Assembly: GCA_007134165.1 (NCBI GenBank)
Contig: SLLJ01000255.1
Location: 1-9,032 of the forward strand
DNA length: 9,032 bases
Source of the DNA: Nitriliruptoraceae bacterium
GTDB lineage: Bacteria > Actinomycetota > Nitriliruptoria > Nitriliruptorales > Nitriliruptoraceae
Direction: 5' to 3'
Shown here in pieces: positions 1 to 5,249 of the stretch; the stretch's first letter is position 1; each line of letters starts with the position of its first letter. The notes under the pieces are model-generated. The model saw only the letters and a program-made list of their open reading frames with translations. It was not told where the DNA came from and did no database searches. Position numbers and translations under genes: made by a program.

Positions 1-113
1 CCGAGGAGGAGACGCCCCCGCACCACCCAACGACCGCTGACCCCACCACGACCCCCGACCCCAGCACGACCGCCGACCCCACCACGACCCCCGACCCCGG
101 AGCGCGCCCATGA
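1..113 (+). CDS. C-terminal tail of an upstream subunit (probably MrpA or MrpB), partial
   Basis: An open frame enters from the left edge (first full codon at base 3) and ends at TGA 111-113, overlapping the ATG of the next gene as ATGA. The 36 visible residues are a hydrophilic tail: an EEE acidic stretch, then HH, then DPTTTP/DPSTTA repeats and a final GARP. There is no conserved domain in it. Its identity rests only on position: the gene directly before mrpC in mrp operons is normally mrpB, or an mrpA/B fusion. Tail composition gives no independent support. The frame reading is secure because the same codon phase shows the 18-base repeat and the 4-base coupled junction typical of this cluster. 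Confidence 0.6.
   Translation, partial: EEETPPHHPTTADPTTTPDPSTTADPTTTPDPGARP
39..98 (+). repeat. 18-base tandem repeat coding DP(T/S)TT(P/A)
   Basis: Three 18-base units (39-56, 57-74, 75-92) and the first six bases of a fourth (93-98) lie in phase with the partial upstream gene. Units 1 and 3 are identical; unit 2 differs at a few bases, changing Thr to Ser and Pro to Ala. They encode a Pro/Thr/Asp hexapeptide repeat, presumably a disordered tail. Such repeats can change copy number between strains. Confidence 0.8.
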
Positions 114-493
114 GCTCGGCCCTGATCGTCGGTGTGCTCACCGCCGGCGGCACCTACCTGATCCTGCAACGAGGCATCGTGCGCATCGCGCTCGGCTTCA
201 CGCTGCTCGGCCATGCCGCGACCGCACTGCTGATCGCCGCCGGCGGGACCTCGACCCGCGGCGTGCCCTTCGCCGGCAGCGGCACCGAGGCGGCGGACCC
301 ACTGCCCCAGGCCTTCGCCCTGACCGCGATCGTGATCTCGTTCGGCATCACGGCCTTCCTGCTCACCCTGGCCTTCCGCTCCCGCGACGCGCTCGGCCAC
401 GACGACGTCGAGGACCGCAGCGTGCCCGAGGACCGTTCCTTCCCGGCGCACTACGACCGCCACGTCGGCGAGAGGGAGTTCCCCCACTCGTGA
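110..493 (+). CDS. mrpC: Mrp cation/proton antiporter subunit C (NuoK-like)
   Basis: MrpC is a small three-helix membrane subunit homologous to NuoK of complex I, which lies between the antiporter-like D subunit and the rest of the complex. The 127-residue product shows helices at about 3-19, 26-44 and 67-91. The hallmark block DPLPQA (residues 63-68) followed by LTAIVISFG (71-79) is clearly present; this block is typical of the MrpC/NuoK family. His35 is in the usual place, but the Asn that often follows it in relatives is not. The ATG start has a GGAG site at 99-102, 7 bases upstream. After the third helix comes an acidic tail of about 35 residues (EDRSVPEDRS and beyond). The stop overlaps the GTG of mrpD. 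Length and motif make the call firm. Confidence 0.95.
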   Translation: MSSALIVGVLTAGGTYLILQRGIVRIALGFTLLGHAATALLIAAGGTSTRGVPFAGSGTEAADPLPQAFALTAIVISFGITAFLLTLAFRSRDALGHDDVEDRSVPEDRSFPAHYDRHVGEREFPHS

Positions 494-2034
494 GCACCCT
501 GCTGGTCCTGCCGTTCGCGCTGCCGCTGCTGGCCGCGGCGCTGAGCGTGTTGTGGCGCCACCACCGCCAGGCCCAGCGCACCGTGTCCTACGCGGCGCTG
601 CTCACGACCATCGTGCTCGGCGTCCGACTGATCGGCGCCACCCGCGACGGCGAGGCCGTCGCAACCGCCATCGGCGCCTGGCCCCGCGGGCTGTCGATCG
701 TGTTCGCCGCCGACGGCTTCGCCGCGCTGCTGCTGACCACCACGGCCAGCGTGTCGCTGCTCGCCCTGGCCTTCGCCGCCGCCCGCGGCGAGGACCGCCA
801 CCCGCTGTTCCTGCCGCTGGCCGACGTGCTGCTGGCGGGGGTCTTCGGCGCGCTGCTCACCGCCGACCTGTTCAACCTGTTCGTGGCCTACGAGATCATG
901 CTGATCGCCTCCTACGTGCTGCTGGCCCTGCGTGGCGGCCGGCGGCAACTGCGCGCCGGTGTGATCTACGTGGCGGTGAACCTGCTGGCCTCCACGGCGC
1001 TGCTGATCGGCATCGGCCTGCTGTACGGCGTGACCGGCACGGTCAACCTCGCCGTGCTGCGGGGGGTCGCGGCCACCGACCCGGCCGCCACCCTGGCCGC
1101 AGGAGTGGTGCTGGTGGCCGTTGGAGTCAAGGCGAGCCTGGTGCCGATGCACGGCTGGCTGCCCCGCGCCTACGTCGAGGCGGGCCCGGCCGTCACCGCA
1201 CTGTTCTCCGGGCTGCTGACCAAGGTCGGCGTGGCCACCCTGGTGCGGTTGACCAGCGTGCTGTTCGACGGGGATCCGACCTGGCAGCCCGCCCTGCTCG
1301 CGGTCGCGGCGGCGACCATGGTCGTGGGCGTGCTCGGTGCCATCGGTCGGGCCGACATACGCGGCATCCTCGCCTTCCACATGGTCAGCCAGGTCGGCTA
1401 CCTCGTGCTGCCCCTCGGGCTGTGGACGCATGCGGCGCTGACCGCCGGCATCGTCTACCTCGTGCAGTACATCGCCGTCAAGGGTGCGCTGTTCCTGGCC
1501 GCCGGCGCGGTCGAGACCCTGACCGGCACGGGCGCGCTGGCACGGCTCGGCGGGATGATCCACACCCGCCCGATGCTCGCGCTCGGCTTCGGGCTGCCGG
1601 CGCTGGCGCTGGCCGGGGTGCCGCCCACCAGCGGGTTCGTCGGCAAGCTGCTGCTGATCGACGCCGCCTTCGACGCCGGCCACCTGCTGCTCGGGGCCAC
1701 CGCCGTAGCGGTGAGCTTCTTCACGCTGCTCTCGATGGTCAAGATCTTCAACGGGGTGTTCTGGGGGGAGACCACCGAGCACGTGCGCCACGAGCGCACC
1801 GAGGGCCCGCTGGGCCTGGCGGTGCCGGCCGGGGTGGCGCGCCCGACCTCCTCGCTGCTCGCCGACAAGGTCGAGCCGCGCCGCGCCGCGCAGTTGATCG
1901 CCCCCTCGGTGCTTGTCGGGGCGGCGGTCGTGGTCGTGGGTCTGGGCGCCGCTGGGCTGATCGAGCTCGCCGGTGAGGCCGCCGATGCCCTGCTCGACCC
2001 GACCCGCTACCTCGAGGTGGTGAGCGCCGCATGA
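490..2034 (+). CDS. mrpD: Mrp cation/proton antiporter subunit D (NuoL/M/N-like proton channel)
   Basis: This is an antiporter-like subunit of the Proton_antipo_M family with about 14 helices and 514 residues, the normal length for MrpD. The residues expected for the half-channels are all visible: Glu135 in FVAYEIM (TM5), Lys214 in VGVKASLVPMHGWLP (TM7), Lys245 in LLTKVG (TM8), the FHMVSQVGY block at 296-304, Lys331 in the VKGALF helix and Lys386 in SGFVGKLLL (TM12). Glu135 and Lys214 appear to match the residues shown to be essential in Bacillus MrpD. A charged loop, about 425-465, separates the last two helices. Start is GTG, overlapping the mrpC stop as GTGA, with a GGGAG site at 474-478, rather far upstream (11 bases). 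It works in the membrane as a proton path coupled to cation efflux in the Mrp complex. Confidence 0.95.
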   Translation: MSTLLVLPFALPLLAAALSVLWRHHRQAQRTVSYAALLTTIVLGVRLIGATRDGEAVATAIGAWPRGLSIVFAADGFAALLLTTTASVSLLALAFAAARGEDRHPLFLPLADVLLAGVFGALLTADLFNLFVAYEIMLIASYVLLALRGGRRQLRAGVIYVAVNLLASTALLIGIGLLYGVTGTVNLAVLRGVAATDPAATLAAGVVLVAVGVKASLVPMHGWLPRAYVEAGPAVTALFSGLLTKVGVATLVRLTSVLFDGDPTWQPALLAVAAATMVVGVLGAIGRADIRGILAFHMVSQVGYLVLPLGLWTHAALTAGIVYLVQYIAVKGALFLAAGAVETLTGTGALARLGGMIHTRPMLALGFGLPALALAGVPPTSGFVGKLLLIDAAFDAGHLLLGATAVAVSFFTLLSMVKIFNGVFWGETTEHVRHERTEGPLGLAVPAGVARPTSSLLADKVEPRRAAQLIAPSVLVGAAVVVVGLGAAGLIELAGEAADALLDPTRYLEVVSAA

Positions 2035-2480
2035 GCCCATCGAGCAGCCGCGGTTCGGGCCTGCGCCGTGCACGACAGCAGGCGGGACGGGTGCTGCGCG
2101 GGCGACGCGCGCCGATGGGCGGACGTGTACCGATGGAGCGACGCCTGCTGCGCTGGCTACGGCGGCTGCCCCACGCGCTGGTGTTCGTCGTCTACTTCCT
2201 CGCCGAGATCACCCGCGCGAACCTGCGGGTGACGCTGGCGGTGATCACCCCCCGGCTCGACCTGCGTCCGGGGATCGTGCGGGTGCCCACCGAGGCCCGC
2301 ACCCCGCTGGAGGTCACCATGCTGGCCAACGCCATCACGATGACCCCCGGCACGCTCACCCTCGAGGTCGACCTCGAGACCTACGACCTCTACGTCCACG
2401 GCCTGTACGTGGACTCGGTGGAGGAGTTCCGCGCCGGACTGGCGCGCACCCAACGACTGCTGCTCAAGGCGCTGCGATGA
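2031..2480 (+). CDS. mrpE: Mrp antiporter subunit E, with Arg-rich N-terminus replacing the usual helices
   Basis: MrpE is a membrane subunit needed for assembly of the Mrp complex. The family core is clear: PRLDLRPGIVRVP (74-86) and LANAITMTPGTLTLEV (98-113), then a C-terminal soluble domain. The product is 149 residues, slightly short, and the N-terminus is odd: residues 1-45 carry 14 arginines and no hydrophobic segment, where the paralogue at 7149-7703 has two helices. Only one clear helix (about 47-60) precedes the core. The start at 2031 is supported by the ATGA overlap with mrpD and an AGGTGG site at 2015-2020. In-frame ATGs at 2115 and 2133 are alternatives that would remove most of the basic region, but they leave a gap in an otherwise gapless chain. 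Function call is firm; the true start is less so. Confidence 0.88.
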   Translation: MSPSSSRGSGLRRARQQAGRVLRGRRAPMGGRVPMERRLLRWLRRLPHALVFVVYFLAEITRANLRVTLAVITPRLDLRPGIVRVPTEARTPLEVTMLANAITMTPGTLTLEVDLETYDLYVHGLYVDSVEEFRAGLARTQRLLLKALR

Positions 2481-2734
2481 CCCTGCTTGATCTGGCCCTG
2501 GCGGTCACGGCCTCCGCGTTCGCCCTGAGTCTGCTGCGGGTGGTGCTCGGCCCGTCGGTCTCCGACCGCGCGGTGGCCGGCGACGTCGGCTTCTACGCGG
2601 TGGTCGCCGCGATCGCGCTGCTGGCGGTGCGCACCGGGCAGACCGCCTTCATCGACGTGGTGCTCATCGCCACCCTGCTCGGTTTCCTGGCCACCGTCGC
2701 GCTCAGCGTGCTGATCGGCAGGGGCCGCTCATGA
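2477..2734 (+). CDS. mrpF: Mrp antiporter subunit F
   Basis: MrpF is a small three-helix subunit in the ion-translocating part of the Mrp complex. The 85-residue product has helices at about 4-24, 38-52 and 58-80. The family signature GPSVSDRAVAGD (25-36) gives Asp30, Arg31 and Asp36, and the third helix begins with FIDVVLIATLLGF, placing Asp60 at the membrane edge. Length is normal. The ATG overlaps the mrpE stop as ATGA and has an AAGG site at 2466-2469, 7 bases upstream. A second, diverged copy lies at 7700-7999, which has Ala where this one has Asp36. Confidence 0.93.
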   Translation: MTLLDLALAVTASAFALSLLRVVLGPSVSDRAVAGDVGFYAVVAAIALLAVRTGQTAFIDVVLIATLLGFLATVALSVLIGRGRS

Positions 2735-3093
2735 GCGTGGTCGGTGGGGTGCTGGTGGGTGTCGGGGTGCTGCTCAACCTGCTCGCGGCGGTGGGCATCC
2801 TGCGCTTCCCCGACGTGCTCACCCGCGCGAGCGCGTCGACCAAGGCCGCGGGCCTGGGTGTGGCCTGCGTGCTGGCCGGCGCCGCACTGCTGTTCGCCAC
2901 GCCCGAGGCCGGCGTCAAGCTGTCGATCGCCGTGCTCGTGCAGTTCGCCACCGCGCCGGTGGGCGGCCACGTGATCGCGCGCGCCGCTTACCGTTCGGGC
3001 ACCCCGCTGTGGGAGGGAACCGGGGTGGACCAGCTCGCCGAAACCTCCGCGAAACATACGAGTCCGCCCCAGCCACCGACGACGGACGACTGA
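2731..3093 (+). CDS. mrpG: Mrp antiporter subunit G
   Basis: MrpG (PhaG/MnhG family) is a three-helix subunit that packs with MrpE and MrpF. The 120-residue product has the conserved block GILRFPDVLTRASASTKAAG (22-41), then two helices, and the family-typical TAPVGGHVIARAAYRSG turn and last helix. The tail after about residue 93 is hydrophilic and Pro/Thr-rich. The start overlaps mrpF as ATGA, with AGGGG at 2720-2724, 6 bases upstream. This gene ends the first coupled block: the next start is 114 bases away, the only break in the window. Lys38, in the conserved block, is also kept in the second MrpG at 7996-8469. Confidence 0.93.
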   Translation: MSVVGGVLVGVGVLLNLLAAVGILRFPDVLTRASASTKAAGLGVACVLAGAALLFATPEAGVKLSIAVLVQFATAPVGGHVIARAAYRSGTPLWEGTGVDQLAETSAKHTSPPQPPTTDD

Positions 3094-3207
3094 CCAGGCC
3101 CACCTGAAGGTTCGGGCGTGCGTCCCCGCCCCGCATCGGTATTCTTCGCAGCCCTGCCCGGACCGCCGGGCGACCGCACGGCACGCCCGCGGACCGGTAG
3201 GAGGACG
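3094..3207 (+). promoter_or_regulatory. Non-coding junction between the two blocks; possible internal promoter
   Basis: This 114-base gap is the only non-coding stretch above a few bases. It contains a TATTCT hexamer (3140-3145) resembling a -10 element in unusually A/T-rich context for this DNA. A -35 box at normal spacing is not evident; TTCGGG at 3111-3116 is 23 bases away, too far. A perfect 6-base inverted repeat, GCCCGG/CCGGGC (3156-3161 and 3166-3171, loop 4), lies between that hexamer and the next gene; no T-run follows, so it is not a standard terminator. A GTG at 3118 in frame with the next gene could turn part of this into coding sequence. Confidence 0.35.
3199..3204 (+). promoter_or_regulatory. 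Ribosome binding site deciding the start at 3208
   Basis: AGGAGG, a perfect Shine-Dalgarno core, ends 3 bases before the ATG at 3208. The spacing is shorter than usual, but no comparable site precedes the in-frame GTG at 3118. The codons between 3118 and 3208 encode an Arg/Pro-rich stretch unlike the N-terminus of any antiporter subunit. Both points favour 3208. Confidence 0.65.
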
Positions 3208-5022
3208 ATGCAGCCGCACGCTTCGATGCTGCCGCTGATCGTGGTCGTGCTGCCCGTGCTCGCGGCCTTGGGCATCGTCGCCGCGCGGCGCCGGCCGAGG
3301 CTGCGCGACACGGTGCTGTTCGTCGGCGCCGCCGTCACCTTCGTGCCGATCGCCGCCATGCTGCCCGACGTGCTCGACGGGCAGGCGCCCACCACCACCC
3401 TGTTCGAGGTGCTGCCCGGCATCGGGCTCACCCTGCGGGCGGACGGCATGGGCATGGTCTTCGCCCTGCTCGCCGGGCTGCTGTGGGTGCTGGCCTCGCC
3501 CTACGCGGTGGGCTACCTCGCCGGCGACCACGCCAAGAACCGCACCCGCTTCGCCGCCTTCTACGCCCTGTGTCTGTCGACCGCCTTCGGGGTGGCGTTC
3601 GCCGGGGACCTGCTGACCTTCTTCGTGTTCTACGAACTGCTGACGATCTCGACCTACCCGCTGGTCACCCACAAGGGAGACGCCAAGGCCATCGCGGCGG
3701 GCCGCCGCTACCTCACCTACCTGGTGTCGGGTGGCGCCGCGGTGCTGCTGGGGCTGGCGATCATCTACGCCCAGACCGGCGAACTCGAGTTCGCCGCCGG
3801 CGGCTTCGTCGGCGAGACCATGACCACCGCCGCGCTCACCGTGTCCTTCCTGCTGCTGGCCGGCGGGTTCGCCACCAAGGCCGGGCTCATGCCGCTGCAC
3901 GCCTGGCTGCCCTCGGCGATGGTCGCACCGACCCCGGTCAGTGCGCTGCTGCACGCGGTGGCGGTGGTCAAGGCCGGGGTGTTCGCCTTCGGACGGCTGA
4001 TCGGGTTCGTGTTCGGCCCCGAGGTGCTCGCCGAGCTGTGGGCCTCGACGCTGCTGGCGGTGGTCGCCGGGGCCACCATCGTGCTGGCCTCGCTGGTCGC
4101 GCTGCGCCAGGACCACCTCAAACGTCGACTGGCCTACTCGACCATCGCGCACCTGGCCTACATCGTGCTCGGCTTCGCGCTGCTGTCGCAGGGCAGCTAC
4201 GAGGGCTCGCTGCTGCACATCGTCAACCACGGCGCGCTCAAGATCACGCTGTTCTTCGTGGCCGGCGCCCTGCACGTGCACCTGCACCTCGACCATGTCA
4301 GCGAGCTCGACGGGGTCGGGCGCAAGATGCCGCTGGCGATGGGCGCCTTCGCGCTGGCGTCGCTGGGGCTGGCCGGCCTGCCACCGATGGGCGGGTTCGT
4401 CAGCAAGTGGTACCTGGTGCTCGGGGCCTTCGAGGGCGAGCAGGTGTGGTTCGCGGCGCTGATGGTCGGCGCCGGGCTGCTCACCGCCGCCTACCTGTTC
4501 CCCGTCGTGCACCGCGCCTTCTTCCGGCCCCTGCCGACCGGCGACGGGCACGACGGACATGACGGGCACCACGGACACGACGACCCCGACGGGCACCACG
4601 ACGCCGCTGACCGCCACCTCGACGACCCGGCGGCCACCCCCCTGGCCACCGCCCCCGAGCCCGCCACCGCCGGCGCGATCGTCGGTGGGCCCAGCGCCGA
4701 TCCGGCCACCCAGAGCCCGAGTAGCATCCCGCACCTGGCGGCGCTGGCGCGTGCCTCCTCGGTCCCCGACCCGACCGCGTCCCCCGCAGGCGCGGACACC
4801 TCTTCGCGAGGCGCGGACCGAGCGCGCCGGCCGGCCTCCCCCACCGCCGCGGAGACCGCGCCGTGGCGCGGCCCGTCCTGGTGGCCCGACGCCTCGCCGC
4901 TGCTGGTGCTGCCCCCGGTGATCACCGCTCTGCTCGGCCTGGTGCTCGGGCTCGGTGATCTGTTCGGGGTGTTCGAGCTCACCGAACTGGTCAGCTCCGG
5001 GGTCTTCGGAGGTGCGCGATGA
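3208..5022 (+). CDS. MrpD/NuoM-like antiporter subunit with His-rich loop and long linker
   Basis: This is a second large antiporter-like subunit, 604 residues, Proton_antipo_M family. All core residues are present: Glu143 in FFVFYELL (TM5), Lys224 in FATKAGLMPLHAWLP (TM7), Lys255 (TM8), His337/His341/Lys345 in the next broken helix and Lys400 in GGFVSKWYLVLG (TM12), so it should be a working proton channel. It is about 90 residues longer than the D subunit at 490-2034. The extra length lies between the last two helices: a His/Asp/Gly-rich run (445-473) and an Ala/Pro/Ser/Thr linker to about 560, then a final helix (565-585). A short HVHLHLDH cluster is at 356-363. It lacks the MbhD/MbhE C-terminal modules of MrpA, so I call it D-like. 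It overlaps the small gene at 5019 as ATGA. The exact subfamily is uncertain. Confidence 0.9.
   Translation: MQPHASMLPLIVVVLPVLAALGIVAARRRPRLRDTVLFVGAAVTFVPIAAMLPDVLDGQAPTTTLFEVLPGIGLTLRADGMGMVFALLAGLLWVLASPYAVGYLAGDHAKNRTRFAAFYALCLSTAFGVAFAGDLLTFFVFYELLTISTYPLVTHKGDAKAIAAGRRYLTYLVSGGAAVLLGLAIIYAQTGELEFAAGGFVGETMTTAALTVSFLLLAGGFATKAGLMPLHAWLPSAMVAPTPVSALLHAVAVVKAGVFAFGRLIGFVFGPEVLAELWASTLLAVVAGATIVLASLVALRQDHLKRRLAYSTIAHLAYIVLGFALLSQGSYEGSLLHIVNHGALKITLFFVAGALHVHLHLDHVSELDGVGRKMPLAMGAFALASLGLAGLPPMGGFVSKWYLVLGAFEGEQVWFAALMVGAGLLTAAYLFPVVHRAFFRPLPTGDGHDGHDGHHGHDDPDGHHDAADRHLDDPAATPLATAPEPATAGAIVGGPSADPATQSPSSIPHLAALARASSVPDPTASPAGADTSSRGADRARRPASPTAAETAPWRGPSWWPDASPLLVLPPVITALLGLVLGLGDLFGVFELTELVSSGVFGGAR
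4540..4626 (+). repeat. Repetitive stretch coding a His/Asp/Gly-rich loop
   Basis: Imperfect 9-base units of the GAC-GGN-CAY type encode the run at residues 445-473 of the antiporter-like subunit. It holds eight histidines (448, 451, 454, 455, 457, 463, 464, 470) among many aspartates and glycines. The composition resembles metal-binding loops of zinc and nickel transporters; binding is inference. Confidence 0.8.
5008..5012 (+). promoter_or_regulatory. Ribosome binding site for the 76-residue gene
   Basis: GGAGG ends 6 bases before the ATG at 5019, ideal spacing, inside the last codons of the preceding gene. It is good evidence that this very short frame is translated. Confidence 0.8.
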
Positions 5023-5249
5023 GGACCGGCCGTCCGATGCTGGTGACCGCCGCGGCGTTCGTCGTCGCGGTGCTCGTCGACCTGGTGGTTGGCTACTCCC
5101 CCTTCCCCGGCTACGGCGCGCTGATCGGCCTGCTCGGCTGCATCGTGATCGTGGTGGTCTCCAAGTGGCTGGGACGCTTCCTGTCCCGCCCCGAGGACCT
5201 CTACCCGCTGGACGTACCCGCCGACGTGCAGGAGGACCTGCGTGGGTGA
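5019..5249 (+). CDS. Uncharacterised small two-helix membrane protein of an Mrp-type cluster
   Basis: I do not recognise a named family. The 76-residue product has two probable membrane helices (about 7-24 and 33-50) joined by a short GYSPFPGYG turn, then a basic KWLGRFLSR stretch and an RPEDLYP motif (57-63), ending in a charged tail. Asp21 sits inside the first helix, unusual unless it pairs with a charge in a partner. It is locked between two large antiporter-like subunits: its ATG overlaps the stop before it, and its last 8 bases overlap the next gene. From memory, unverified, small proteins with a similar ending (R-x-E-D-Y-Y) occur at this place in Mrp-like clusters of proteobacteria. 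A structural subunit linking the two channels is a reasonable guess. Confidence 0.8.
   Translation: MRTGRPMLVTAAAFVVAVLVDLVVGYSPFPGYGALIGLLGCIVIVVVSKWLGRFLSRPEDLYPLDVPADVQEDLRG
5230..5235 (+). promoter_or_regulatory. Ribosome binding site fixing the GTG start at 5242
   Basis: AGGAGG ends 6 bases before GTG 5242, inside the end of the 76-residue gene. It supports GTG over any later ATG as the true start. Confidence 0.85.

Noticed and set aside
552..1976. A plus-strand open frame of 474 codons inside mrpD in another phase
   Set aside because: Its translation is almost all Arg, Ala, Gly and Pro with no structure; it is the frame-shifted reading of a GC-rich gene.
451..2073. A minus-strand open frame of 540 codons opposite mrpD
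   Set aside because: Low-complexity, His/Gln/Gly/Arg-rich translation without recognisable domains; the plus strand has a complete MrpD with all key residues. It is a high-GC shadow.
3156..3171. Inverted repeat as a rho-independent terminator of the first block
   Set aside because: The stem is only 6 base pairs and no run of T follows; short GC stems arise by chance at this base composition.
3118..3207. GTG 3118 as the start of the subunit at 3208-5022
   Set aside because: The added 30 residues are Arg/Pro-rich and no good ribosome site precedes them, while AGGAGG lies just before ATG 3208. A leaderless start at 3118 cannot be fully excluded.
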